In this document: piece by piece, positions 1-7,960 of the stretch
How positions within the stretch are numbered: position 1 is the first letter of the stretch
How the letters are laid out: every line of letters begins with the position of its first letter
Origin: [Borrelia] lusitaniae
GTDB taxonomy: Bacteria; Spirochaetota; Spirochaetia; Borreliales; Borreliaceae
Assembly (NCBI RefSeq): GCF_030440365.1
Contig: NZ_CP124050.1
Coordinates: forward strand, 248,001-312,000
Length of the DNA stretch: 64,000 nucleotides
Direction of reading: 5' to 3'
Made by a program: the position numbers and the translations under genes
The notes under the pieces: generated by a model
Seen by the model: the letters and a program-made list of their open reading frames with translations, nothing else
Database searches by the model: none
Told to the model about the DNA's origin: nothing

Positions 1-432
1 GCAAGAGGAACAATAATTGGAATAACAAGGGGATCAACAAAAGCTCACATTACAAGAGCTGCTCTTGAGAGCATCGCATTTCAAAGTTTTGACATACTAA
101 ATATCATAAAAAAATCCATTCCCAACTTTGAAATTGAAGAATTAAGAGTAGACGGAAAAGGAAGTCAAAACAATCTATTAATGCAATTTCAAGCTGATCT
201 TTTAGAATGTAAAGTTGTAAGACCAAAAATAACAGAAACTACCGCTCTTGGGGCTGCTTATCTTGCGGGGCTTGCAACAGGCTATTGGCAAAGCGCAGAA
301 GAAATCATAAGCCTTTGGCAAGCAGATAAAATATTTGAACCTTCAATGCCAAAAGATCAAAAAGAAAAGCTTCTTGAGAATTGGAACAAAGCGATTGAAA
401 GATCAAAATCCTGGATAAATGCTTCTAAATAG
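1..432 (+). CDS. glpK: Glycerol kinase, C-terminal part (5' end outside window)
   Basis: The frame is open from base 1 and ends with TAG at 430-432, giving the last 143 residues. GlpK phosphorylates glycerol to glycerol-3-phosphate in the cytoplasm. The visible part fits the second actin-like domain of FGGY kinases: an ARGTIIGITRGST stretch, then RAALESIAFQ, a VDGKGSQNN segment (family DGGxxxN), and TALGAAYLAGLATGYW near the end. An internal ATG at 181 is not a start; the conserved protein runs through it. glpD follows 370 bases downstream on the same strand, so this is the tail of a glp operon whose earlier genes (glpF in other Borrelia) lie outside. Identification is strong from the motifs plus glpD context. 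Confidence 0.93.
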   Translation, partial: ARGTIIGITRGSTKAHITRAALESIAFQSFDILNIIKKSIPNFEIEELRVDGKGSQNNLLMQFQADLLECKVVRPKITETTALGAAYLAGLATGYWQSAEEIISLWQADKIFEPSMPKDQKEKLLENWNKAIERSKSWINASK

Positions 433-493
433 TCTATAAAAATTCAAAAAAAAAGCTTTAAAGCTTATAGCAAAATATGCTGGGAGCAAAATT

Positions 494-637
494 ATGCATA
501 ATTTATTTGATTTTTTAAAAACAAAACAATATATAATCAAAATGCCTGGCAAGCAAACAAATAGATTATATGAACAGCTCTTAATTAAATTTTTTCATCA
601 ATATCGATTAATATTGAACTCGTATTCAAAAAACTAA
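494..637 (+). CDS. Small hypothetical protein, 47 aa, between glpK and glpD
   Basis: The frame starts with ATG at 494 and stops with TAA at 635-637, encoding 47 residues beginning MHNLFDFLKTKQ and ending LILNSYSKN. GGGAG at 482-486 lies 7 bases before the ATG, a good Shine-Dalgarno match in a genome where chance G-rich hexamers are rare. The product is basic, with no signal peptide and no membrane segment I can recognise; I know no family for it. It is collinear with glpK and glpD and probably equals the small ORF called BB0242 in B31. The stop codon overlaps the base of a strong hairpin, so translation to the end would disturb that fold. It could be a real small protein or a translated leader. 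Function unknown. Confidence 0.5.
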   Translation: MHNLFDFLKTKQYIIKMPGKQTNRLYEQLLIKFFHQYRLILNSYSKN

Positions 638-671
638 TGATCTATACCTGTAAAAAGGTATAGATCATTAG
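628..671 (-). terminator. 16-bp hairpin with U-tract on the minus strand
   Basis: Arms 634-649 and 656-671 are perfectly complementary (16 bp) around a 6-base loop. On the minus strand the stem is followed at once by six T (bases 633-628), the classic intrinsic-terminator form. On the plus strand the stem is followed by AGAGAAATAC with no T-run, so there it would be only a stable structure, for example an RNA 3' end or leader fold. Which strand uses it is inference. Confidence 0.6.
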
Positions 672-704
672 AGAAATACAAAAAATTGGAAAATTTATCA
701 ATGC
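628..704 (-). ncRNA. Candidate small antisense RNA opposite the glpD leader
   Basis: A minus-strand TATAAT at 716-711 would start transcription near 704, and the minus-oriented terminator at 671-628 would end it, giving an RNA of about 75 nt. It would pair with the glpD leader and the last codons of the 47-aa ORF. No good -35 hexamer is visible, which is the main weakness. Borrelia is known to make many small RNAs, but this one is inferred only from promoter- and terminator-like elements. Confidence 0.25.
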
Positions 705-802
705 GATTAGATTATAGCGCTATTTAATAAAACTAAAAGAAATAATCTTTGTGAATTTTTCAATTCTAGCATTTAATTTAAAAAAAAAAGAAATTAACCA
801 AA

Positions 803-2392
803 ATGGAGGAATATTTAAATTTCATGAATAATGACAAAGAAACAAAATTAAAAGATCTTGAAAATCAAGAATTTGATCTTATAATAATCGGAGGGGGCGC
901 AACAGGTCTTGGTATAGCAGTAGACGCAATCACAAAAGGATATAAAGCAATACTTATAGAAAAATTTGATTATGCAAAAGGAACCTCCTCTAGATCAACT
1001 AAATTAATTCACGGTGGAGTAAGATATTTAGCTCAAGGGAATATCTCTTTGGTTAAAGAAGCTTTACACGAAAAAGCCATTCTTGAAAAGAATGCACCCC
1101 ATTTAATAAACGAATGTGCATTTATTACTCCTATTTATAATATTTTAGAAATACCTTATTATTATTTTGGATTAAGCTATTATCACAGTCTTATGGGTAA
1201 AGAAAAAGCTGCCAAATACAAAACTAAATTACTATCCAAAAAATCTACCATTGAAAAAGCTCCTAATATTAAAACAGAAGGCCTTAAATGCTCTGTTTTG
1301 TATTACGATGATTCATTTGATGATGCTAGAATGGTAATAACATTATTAAGAACTTTTACCAAGAAAGGAGGTATTGCACTTAACTACACAGAGCTTAAAA
1401 AATTCAACAAAGAAAACGGAAAACTTTCAGGAATTCTCATGGAAAATAAACTGTCAAAAGAGCAAATTTCATTAAAAAGCAAATGCATAATAAACGCAAC
1501 AGGAATATTTTCAGATGAAATAAGAAAATTAGATGATGAAAAAGCTTTAAACATTATCAAACCTTCCCAAGGTAGCCATTTAATAATCAAAAAAGATAAA
1601 TTCCCTAAAAATCATGCAATATTAATACCTAAAACTAGTGATAATAGAATTTTATTTGCTGTTCCTTGGCATGATAGTGTTGTTTGTGGAAGCACCGACA
1701 TTCCAATAAAAAAGATAGAAGAAGAGCCCAAAAGATTTGATGAAGAGATTGACTTTATAATAAATAATTTAAATAGCTATTTAAATATTAAAATAGAAAA
1801 ATCAGATGTAAAAAGCGTATATAGTGGAATAAGACCATTAATAATGGATCCAAAAGTTGAAGGCAACACTTCAAAAATTTCAAGAAATGAAAAAATATTT
1901 ATATCAGATTCAAATCTTATTACAATAGCAGGGGGAAAATATACTACATATAGAAAAATGGCAGAAAAAACCTTGCTCAAGGCCATAGAAAAAAATTTAA
2001 TACCAAGCTATACACCAACTACAGAAAATTTAAAGTTACACGGTTATCTTGAAAAAGAAGAGGCAATAAAAATTCCTGAACCTTTTAGAGCTTATGGTAG
2101 TGACTTTGAAATTCTAAAAAATATGGAAGGGTTTGACAAAAAGATACACGAAAGCTTGGATTTAAATGAAGCGCAAATAGCTTTTTCAATTGAATTTGAA
2201 CAAGCCAAAACTATTGACGATGTTTTAGCAAGAAGAACAAGATCACTACTTTTAAATCCCCAAGCTTCAATTGAAGCTGCTCCAAGAGTTGCTGAAATAA
2301 TGATGAAAAAATTAAATAAATCTAAAGAGTGGAAAAATGAACAAATAAAAAACTTTTTAGAAATAAGTGAAAAATATTTAATTAAAAGTTAA
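803..2392 (+). CDS. glpD: Glycerol-3-phosphate dehydrogenase, FAD-dependent
   Basis: GlpD oxidises glycerol-3-phosphate to dihydroxyacetone phosphate at the membrane, feeding glycerol into glycolysis. The 529-residue protein has the N-terminal FAD-binding fingerprint DLIIIGGGATGLG (Gly-rich turn at residues 30-35), the family motif GTSSRSTKLIHGGVRYL, and a C-terminal ITIAGGKYTTYRKMA segment typical of GlpA/GlpD. Length is normal for the family. Start is uncertain: the ATG at 803 has no Shine-Dalgarno upstream, whereas GGAGGA at 805-810 precedes an in-frame ATG at 824 by 13 bases, which would give 522 residues. It is the last gene of the glp operon, and a bidirectional terminator follows at 2413-2437. 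Confidence 0.96.
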   Translation: MEEYLNFMNNDKETKLKDLENQEFDLIIIGGGATGLGIAVDAITKGYKAILIEKFDYAKGTSSRSTKLIHGGVRYLAQGNISLVKEALHEKAILEKNAPHLINECAFITPIYNILEIPYYYFGLSYYHSLMGKEKAAKYKTKLLSKKSTIEKAPNIKTEGLKCSVLYYDDSFDDARMVITLLRTFTKKGGIALNYTELKKFNKENGKLSGILMENKLSKEQISLKSKCIINATGIFSDEIRKLDDEKALNIIKPSQGSHLIIKKDKFPKNHAILIPKTSDNRILFAVPWHDSVVCGSTDIPIKKIEEEPKRFDEEIDFIINNLNSYLNIKIEKSDVKSVYSGIRPLIMDPKVEGNTSKISRNEKIFISDSNLITIAGGKYTTYRKMAEKTLLKAIEKNLIPSYTPTTENLKLHGYLEKEEAIKIPEPFRAYGSDFEILKNMEGFDKKIHESLDLNEAQIAFSIEFEQAKTIDDVLARRTRSLLLNPQASIEAAPRVAEIMMKKLNKSKEWKNEQIKNFLEISEKYLIKS

Positions 2393-2412
2393 TTTAATTT
2401 TAACTATTAAAC

Positions 2413-2437
2413 AAAGGGATTGTTAAACAATCCCTTT
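2413..2437. terminator. Bidirectional terminator between glpD and the YaaR-like gene
   Basis: A 12-bp perfect inverted repeat (2413-2424 / 2426-2437, stem AAAGGGATTG with its complement) lies between two convergent genes. The plus strand continues with TTTTAATTT and the minus strand with TTTGTTT, so it can end transcripts from both sides. Confidence 0.75.
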
Positions 2438-2482
2438 TAATTTAATGTAATGTTTAAAACATTTAAAAGCCTCAAACCTAAT

Positions 2483-2977
2483 TCACATTAGCAAATTCAC
2501 AAGCAAGCCTTGAATCTCTTCAATACTATCTAAAAGTTTAATCTGGTTCATTTGATTTTGTAAAACAGAATAGGCAAGTTTGTCCAACTTGTCGTTAATA
2601 ATCTTAATGATTCTATACTTGGGACGCTTGGGATCTCCCAAACTACCCCCTTTTTGCTCTTTCAAGCAAACAGAAGATGATATAATAATGGATATAAACT
2701 CTGAAATAACTTTTTTGTAAAAAATAACATTTTGCCTGGAAGGCTCGCTTAAGAGTTTTTCGCCAACCTCATTGATTCCATCTAACATATTTTTAATCAA
2801 ATCAAGATTAAATTCCCCATTTTCAAGCAAAATAAAATGCTTATCCTCTTTAACACTTTCAATCTGAAACACCGAAGAAAAAACATTATTCTTATCAAAA
2901 GATACTTTTTTGCCATCTTTTTTATAATCTTTTGAATTAAGATTTAAGGCCCCAGCAATCAAATTATTTACTTTCAT
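2483..2977 (-). CDS. YaaR/DUF327-like protein
   Basis: A 164-residue soluble protein. The C-terminal half has the pattern I associate with DUF327 (YaaR) proteins: LLSEPSRQNVIFYKKVISEFI, a hydrophobic helix, then a lysine-rich stretch, IIKIINDKLDKLAYSVLQNQ and a terminal IEEIQGLLVNLLM. These proteins are conserved in Firmicutes and spirochaetes with no firmly assigned function. The start overlaps the end of the bactofilin gene by 14 bases, and the M23 peptidase gene lies directly upstream of that, so the three form one transcription unit. Family assignment is from pattern recognition only; the context suggests a link to the cell envelope. Confidence 0.7.
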   Translation of the reverse strand: MKVNNLIAGALNLNSKDYKKDGKKVSFDKNNVFSSVFQIESVKEDKHFILLENGEFNLDLIKNMLDGINEVGEKLLSEPSRQNVIFYKKVISEFISIIISSSVCLKEQKGGSLGDPKRPKYRIIKIINDKLDKLAYSVLQNQMNQIKLLDSIEEIQGLLVNLLM

Positions 2978-3518
2978 CTATTTTGCTCATAATACTTGAA
3001 AAATATTTATCATCTTCACCTTCCAAAGGTTGAAAAGATTTTTTTTCTTCTGTCTGCTCTTTATTTATTTCAATCAAAAGGTCTTCATTGACCTTATAAG
3101 AACCGGTATAAAAGAGTATATTTCTTTCAGGAGCTCTAAGATACTCAGCACCAATATCCATATACCCATCAATAATAGCGCCCTCTTCAACTTCAATCGA
3201 CTTACAAGAAATATTTCCAATAACACACCCCGATGCAAATATTTTAATCTTGCTTTTAGCATAAATATTACCCACAACTATTCCAGAAATAACAAGTTCA
3301 TTAGCATCAATACTAGACTTAACCCTTCCAGTATCTCCAATAATTACTCTTTTTGTAGAACTAATAGTACCCATAAAATCGCCATCAAGTCGAATAAAAT
3401 TATTTGAAACCAAATCTCCTTTAAAAAAATCACCAACGCCCACTATCGTTTTTATTTCATCAAAAACAAACAAAGACGATGCTTTTCTTTCTTTTTTCAC
3501 AGTCAAAAAATTTAACAT
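2964..3518 (-). CDS. Bactofilin-family cytoskeletal protein
   Basis: The 184-residue protein has a central bactofilin core (about residues 25-130) made of short beta-helix rungs: FFKGDLVSNNFIRLDGDFMGTI, VIIGDTGRVKSSIDANELVISGIVVGNIYAKSKIKIFASGCVIGNISCKSIEVEEGAIIDG. Repeated G-x-I/V positions and alternating hydrophobic residues mark the rungs; the tails are polar. Bactofilins self-assemble without nucleotide into filaments under the membrane and position cell-wall enzymes. The stop of the upstream M23 peptidase gene abuts this start (3518/3519) and the YaaR-like gene overlaps its end by 14 bases. Bactofilin next to an M23 peptidase is a recurring arrangement in cell-shape loci. Confidence 0.85.
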   Translation of the reverse strand: MLNFLTVKKERKASSLFVFDEIKTIVGVGDFFKGDLVSNNFIRLDGDFMGTISSTKRVIIGDTGRVKSSIDANELVISGIVVGNIYAKSKIKIFASGCVIGNISCKSIEVEEGAIIDGYMDIGAEYLRAPERNILFYTGSYKVNEDLLIEINKEQTEEKKSFQPLEGEDDKYFSSIMSKIDESK

Positions 3519-4544
3519 CTATTTTGAAGCTCCTGTTGCTAAATTTAAATACATATCAGGATTAATAACTTGAGAACCTACACGAACTTCATAGTGAACG
3601 TGCGGACCTGTTGCATAACCTGTCTGTCCCATAAATCCAATTATCTGCCCCTTTTTAACATAAGCCCCTTTAGAAGTATTAAGGCGAGACATGTGTGCAT
3701 AAAGAGTCGCAAGTCCATATTTATGCTTAATTTGAACAAAATTTCCATAGCCTGCTGATTGATAACTTGCCCTAACAACCTCCCCATCAGCAGTTGCAAC
3801 AATAGGAGTTCCAATTCTAACCCCTCCAAGATCTATGCCTTTATGAATATACCACTGTCTAGTAAAAGGCTCAATAGCAGGACCAAAATGCAAAGTAACA
3901 ATTCCAGACCCACCAGCAAGAGGCCAAAGAGAAGGAATGTCATTTAAAAGCTTATCTTGAGCGTGCAAGACTTTAACTATGCTTTTAAGAGGAGGAATTG
4001 AACTTTCTATTTTGTTTTTAATATTTTTAAGATCACTAAGCTCTTTTATTGAATTAGCTTCTAAAATTTGCAAATCAATAAAATCAGAAAAATCTCCATC
4101 TTGTTTATTTTTATTTAAATCAATACCATTAGAATTAATTTTTAAAGAAGTTTTAAGCTCATCTAAAATTTTGGAAAAATTTTTTGCAACAGAATTAATT
4201 TCAACAACTGTATTTCTAAAATCTTCAATCTCGGATTCTGCTAGGGAGTAATTTTTCTCTGTGGATTTCACAATTGAAGAGAGAGTAACATAATTGACAG
4301 CAAGCAAAACAAACCCTATAAAACCACCTAGAAAAAAAGTAGAAAATAAAAATAAAGTCAAAAAAGAAATTTTAATATTTTTTACATTCCCTTTAACGTG
4401 GGGAATAATCATAAAGCTAATATTTTGCTTAAAAAAAGAATGTATAACTTTAAGGGCCAGAAATAAAGAATTGTAAATAACCAAAAAAAATTTGAAAATT
4501 CCTTTAAATCCTAAAATAATTTTAAATTTAATTTTTTTCTTCAT
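3519..4544 (-). CDS. M23-family metallopeptidase, membrane-anchored
   Basis: The 341-residue protein has a basic N-terminus, a transmembrane helix at about 59-84, a helical/coiled region (about 90-200) and a C-terminal M23 LytM-type domain. Zinc and catalytic residues are present: H234-x3-D238 in IHKGIDLGG, H284 in YAHMS, and H315-x-H317 in GPHVHYEV. Such enzymes cut peptide cross-links in periplasmic peptidoglycan. It is first in a unit with the bactofilin and YaaR-like genes, which suggests localised wall remodelling. The 195-base gap to the divergent rdgB gene should contain both promoters. All catalytic residues are kept, so it is likely active rather than a regulatory pseudo-peptidase. 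Confidence 0.9.
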   Translation of the reverse strand: MKKKIKFKIILGFKGIFKFFLVIYNSLFLALKVIHSFFKQNISFMIIPHVKGNVKNIKISFLTLFLFSTFFLGGFIGFVLLAVNYVTLSSIVKSTEKNYSLAESEIEDFRNTVVEINSVAKNFSKILDELKTSLKINSNGIDLNKNKQDGDFSDFIDLQILEANSIKELSDLKNIKNKIESSIPPLKSIVKVLHAQDKLLNDIPSLWPLAGGSGIVTLHFGPAIEPFTRQWYIHKGIDLGGVRIGTPIVATADGEVVRASYQSAGYGNFVQIKHKYGLATLYAHMSRLNTSKGAYVKKGQIIGFMGQTGYATGPHVHYEVRVGSQVINPDMYLNLATGASK

Positions 4545-4739
4545 AATAAACCTTACTAAAAATTAACACGCTAAAAACAAAAAAAATAAAAATTTAATTT
4601 AACACCTTAGACAAAAATCCAAATTTTTCGATAAAAACCAAATACAAAAATATTCAATAAATACACACAATCAAGAAAATAATACTTAAAACTAATATTA
4701 GTATACAATTAAACTCGCAAATACTTTATTATTATATAA

Positions 4740-5345
4740 ATGAAAACACTATTTTTTGCAACAACAAATGAAAATAAAATAAATGAAGTAAAAAATGTAT
4801 TAGATATACCCGATTTAAACTTAATAGTCCCTCAAAATTTTAACATAAAAGAAACAGGAAAAACATTTAAAGAAAACTCTTTGCTTAAAGCAACTGCTCT
4901 TTTTAAAATTTTAAATGAAAATCAAAATGTTTTTGCAGAAGATTCTGGGTTGTGCATTGAGGCACTAAACTTGGAACCTGGAATTTACTCTAAAAGATAT
5001 GACATTTATAAACTACAAAAAAAATTAAGCACTAATGAAAAAAATCAATTTATTTTAGACTTAATGAAAAATGAAAAAAATAGGCAGGCATATTTTATAT
5101 GCAACATAAGTTATATATCTAAAAATAGACAAATATCAAATTTTGAAGGAATTATTAAGGGAAAAATTGCATTAAGTTTAAATGATGAGAAAAACTATGG
5201 ATTTGGGTATGATTCAATATTTTTAACTAAAAATAATAAAAGACTTAGCGATCTAAAACTTGAAGAAAAAAACAAAATATCTCATCGAGGAATAGCATTT
5301 TTAAAATTTAAAAAATTTTTATTAGAATTTTTATTCAAAAATTAA
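4740..5345 (+). CDS. rdgB: Non-canonical purine NTP pyrophosphatase (RdgB/HAM1)
   Basis: RdgB/HAM1 enzymes hydrolyse dITP, ITP and XTP to monophosphates and keep deaminated purines out of nucleic acid. The 201-residue protein starts with the signature [14 protein letters not shown] (family: ATxNxxKxxE), then has [12 protein letters not shown] (catalytic Asp in EDSGL), [10 protein letters not shown] (GFGYDP in most members) and a terminal [10 protein letters not shown] (SHR motif binding the base). Length is standard. The ATG at 4740 follows an AT-rich leader with no good Shine-Dalgarno. The Pro of the GYDP motif is Ser here. Confidence 0.9.
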   Translation: MKTLFFATTNENKINEVKNVLDIPDLNLIVPQNFNIKETGKTFKENSLLKATALFKILNENQNVFAEDSGLCIEALNLEPGIYSKRYDIYKLQKKLSTNEKNQFILDLMKNEKNRQAYFICNISYISKNRQISNFEGIIKGKIALSLNDEKNYGFGYDSIFLTKNNKRLSDLKLEEKNKISHRGIAFLKFKKFLLEFLFKN

Positions 5346-5381
5346 ACTTAAAGGCTTTTTATATATAAAGTTTAGACTTTA

Positions 5382-5411
5382 TTGTAAAATAAAAAACACA
5401 ATGTTTATAAA
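5382..5411 (+). promoter_or_regulatory. Putative sigma-70 promoter of pepF
   Basis: TTGTAA (5382-5387) and TATAAA (5406-5411) are separated by 18 bases, 53 bases before the GTG start of pepF. They lie just past the end of rdgB. Each hexamer differs from consensus by one or two bases. AT-rich DNA yields chance matches, so confidence is limited. Confidence 0.4.
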
Positions 5412-5464
5412 ATTTCAATGTATTATTTCTTTCCAAACAATGAAAAAAGAAAGAGGAGAATTTA

Positions 5465-7234
5465 GTGATAAATAGAAATGAAATAAATGAGAATGATAAA
5501 TGGGATTTATCTTTTCTATTTCCAAATGAAGAAGAATATGCAAAAGCAATAAATGCTATTGAAATTAAAACTAAAGAATTTAAAAAATATGAAAAATTGG
5601 AATTAAATTTTGATTTATTTAAAGAAACTTTAAACAAATACTATGAAATTATGGAAGATTTAGAGAAAGTCTCTTACTATGCAATGCTTCAATTAGAAAC
5701 AGATGTAACAAACAAGAATTCAAATAAAATATATTCTATATGTATTAATTTAGCTACAAAAGTATCTAATACCACATCATTCTTCATACCCAAAATGCTA
5801 AAAACGGATGAAAATTTAATTCAAGCTTGGATAAATACACCCGAGCTTAAAGAGAAAAAAATTGCAATTGAAAAAATTCTAAGAGAAAAAAACCATATTT
5901 TAAGCAAAAAAGAAGAAGAAATACTTGCTAATTACACTCCTCTTTACTCATCTTATCAAAACATATTCTCAGCACTAACAAATGCTGACATGGAATTTGG
6001 AGAAATTAACGGACTCCCTTTAACCAATTCTACCTACACGCTATTTTTACAAAACGAAGATCAAAAAATACGAAAAGAAGCTTTTTTGAAATTTTATCAA
6101 AAATACAAAAACAATGAGAACACACTTGCCAATCTTATTATTTCAGATTTTAAAAAAAATCACTTCATTGCAAAAACAAGAAAGTTTCAAAATACTTTCT
6201 CAATGCAACTCTTTTCAAATAACATTGACAAAAAAGTTTATACAAACTTAATAGAAACTGTCAATAAAAATTTATCTGTTCTTAATGACTATTATGACTT
6301 TAGAAAAAAAGTTTTAAACCAAGAATACCTATATCACTACGATGTTTACGTACCATTAACAAAAGGAATAAAATTTAAAAATTCATTTGAAGAAGCTTGT
6401 GAAAAAATATTAAAATCTTTAAATATCTTGGGAAATGAATATACAGAAATCTTGAGAAACGGTCTTTTAAAAGAAAGATGGGTTGATAAATACGAGAATA
6501 CTGGAAAAAGATCGGGAGCTTTTAGCGCTGGATCATACAATGGAAAACCTTATATACTTCTTAATTACAAAGACGAATCAATAAGAGATATGTTTACGCT
6601 TGCACACGAAGCAGGACATTCAATGCACTCTTACTTTAGCATAAAAAACAATCCATTTCCGCACTATAATTATTCCATTTTTGAAGCAGAAATAGCATCA
6701 ATAATTAACGAGCAAATATTAGCAGAATATTTACTTAAAAATGAAACCGATACTAAAAAAATAAAATATATTAAGCTCACACAAATTGACGACATGATTT
6801 CAACATTCTTTCGACAAACAATGTTTGCTGAATTTGAATACATTATTCATGAAATGATTAGCAAAGAAGAACCCATAGTAAAAGAAACACTAACAGAAAC
6901 TTATATGAATTTGCTTAAAAAATACTTTGGACCTAGCCTAAAATTTGATGAATTAAGCCCCCTTGAATGTCTTAGAATTCCTCACTTTTATTCACCCTTT
7001 TATGTATATCAGTATGCAACAGGAATTGCAGCAGCTCTGTTAATATATAAAAACATTAAAGAAAATAAAAAAGATGCAGTGGAAAATTATATAAAATTTT
7101 TAAAAACAGGTGGTTCTAAATATCCACTAGATTCCTTAAATGTTACCGGGGTAGATTTAACAAAAAAAGAAACAATAGAAAACACTATTAACATTTTCAA
7201 ATGTAGGCTTGAAGAGATAAAAAAAGTATTCTAA
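5465..7234 (+). CDS. pepF: Oligoendopeptidase F (M3 family)
   Basis: PepF is a cytoplasmic zinc metallopeptidase that degrades short peptides, useful in an organism that imports peptides for amino acids. The 589-residue protein has the M3 zinc-binding motif HEAGHSMHSYF (HExxH) after MFTLA, with a downstream Glu in FEAEIASIINE as third ligand. It also has the YHYDVYVPL and FSAGSYNGKPYILLNY segments typical of PepF. The start is GTG at 5465, supported by GAGGAG at 5453-5458, six bases upstream. It is followed closely by pcs, so the two may be cotranscribed. Confidence 0.93.
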   Translation: MINRNEINENDKWDLSFLFPNEEEYAKAINAIEIKTKEFKKYEKLELNFDLFKETLNKYYEIMEDLEKVSYYAMLQLETDVTNKNSNKIYSICINLATKVSNTTSFFIPKMLKTDENLIQAWINTPELKEKKIAIEKILREKNHILSKKEEEILANYTPLYSSYQNIFSALTNADMEFGEINGLPLTNSTYTLFLQNEDQKIRKEAFLKFYQKYKNNENTLANLIISDFKKNHFIAKTRKFQNTFSMQLFSNNIDKKVYTNLIETVNKNLSVLNDYYDFRKKVLNQEYLYHYDVYVPLTKGIKFKNSFEEACEKILKSLNILGNEYTEILRNGLLKERWVDKYENTGKRSGAFSAGSYNGKPYILLNYKDESIRDMFTLAHEAGHSMHSYFSIKNNPFPHYNYSIFEAEIASIINEQILAEYLLKNETDTKKIKYIKLTQIDDMISTFFRQTMFAEFEYIIHEMISKEEPIVKETLTETYMNLLKKYFGPSLKFDELSPLECLRIPHFYSPFYVYQYATGIAAALLIYKNIKENKKDAVENYIKFLKTGGSKYPLDSLNVTGVDLTKKETIENTINIFKCRLEEIKKVF

Positions 7235-7250
7235 CAAAAGGAGATTTACT

Positions 7251-7955
7251 GTGAAAAATATCAATTTGATTTTAGCTTGGCTTGTACATATTTTTACAGC
7301 ATCTGGCTTGATTGTAGGACTCTACTCAATAATTTCAATTGTAAATGGTGATTATTCTCTTCTTTTAAAGTTAACAGCAATAGGACTTATAATAGATGGA
7401 ATTGATGGAACTATGGCAAGAAAGCTTAAGGTAAAAGAATTAATACCTGAAATTGATGGTGCTCTACTTGATAACATTACAGATTACATAAACTATACAT
7501 TCATACCTGTTATATTTTTTTATTTAGGAGAATTTATTCAAGAAAAATATAAAGTTGCCATTTGTATTGGAATTTTGCTCTCATCAGCATACCAATTCTC
7601 AAGAACAGATGCAAAAACAAATGATAACTACTTTAGAGGATTTCCTTCTTTATGGAATCTCTTTGTAATATTAAACATAATCTTTAAAATAGGACAAATA
7701 ACAAATTTTATTGCTATATCAATATGCATTATAATAAGCTTTATCCCAATAAAATTCATTTACCCATCAAAAACCAAAGAATTAAGGAAAATTACCATAC
7801 CAATAACAATACTAAGTTTCCTAATATTTGCTGTATCAATATTTTCAAAGTTATCTACAACAACGTTAAAAATAACAAAAACGGTTATTATCTTTTACTT
7901 TGCATATTTAGCTTTAGCAAGCATATATTTAACCTATAAAACAAGAAATAGATAA
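7251..7955 (+). CDS. pcs: Phosphatidylcholine synthase (CDP-alcohol phosphatidyltransferase family)
   Basis: Pcs condenses CDP-diacylglycerol with choline to give phosphatidylcholine in one step; Borrelia is known to make PC from host choline this way. The 234-residue membrane protein carries the CDP-alcohol phosphatidyltransferase motif DG-x2-AR-...-G-x3-D-x3-D: DGTMARKLK followed by GALLDNITD. It has several hydrophobic helices, and the YQFSRTDAKT segment is Pcs-like. The start is GTG at 7251 with AAGGAG at 7238-7243. dedA starts five bases after the stop, so the pair is probably cotranscribed. Confidence 0.88.
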   Translation: MKNINLILAWLVHIFTASGLIVGLYSIISIVNGDYSLLLKLTAIGLIIDGIDGTMARKLKVKELIPEIDGALLDNITDYINYTFIPVIFFYLGEFIQEKYKVAICIGILLSSAYQFSRTDAKTNDNYFRGFPSLWNLFVILNIIFKIGQITNFIAISICIIISFIPIKFIYPSKTKELRKITIPITILSFLIFAVSIFSKLSTTTLKITKTVIIFYFAYLALASIYLTYKTRNR

Positions 7956-7960
7956 CAACA

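Larger units (their letters stand above)
433..802 (+). other. glpK-glpD intergenic region (370 bp)
   Basis: This is the only stretch over 300 bases without a large gene. It holds a 47-codon ORF with a ribosome-binding site (494-637). A 16-bp perfect inverted repeat (634-649 / 656-671) begins at the last bases of that ORF. A 10-bp palindrome ATAGCGCTAT (714-723) and a long A-rich run before glpD (781-789) follow. A minus-strand TATAAT sits at 716-711. I see no convincing plus-strand sigma-70 promoter for glpD, so glpD may be read through from glpK, with the hairpin acting in the leader or at an RNA end. Confidence 0.6.

Noticed and set aside
181-432. A separate 83-aa gene starting at ATG 181
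   Set aside because: The same frame is open from base 1 and encodes continuous glycerol kinase sequence, so 181 is an internal Met.
3030-3407. 125-codon plus-strand ORF opposite the bactofilin gene
   Set aside because: It is the mirror of a well-conserved minus-strand gene, has low-complexity Asn/Ser/Ile content and no ribosome-binding site.
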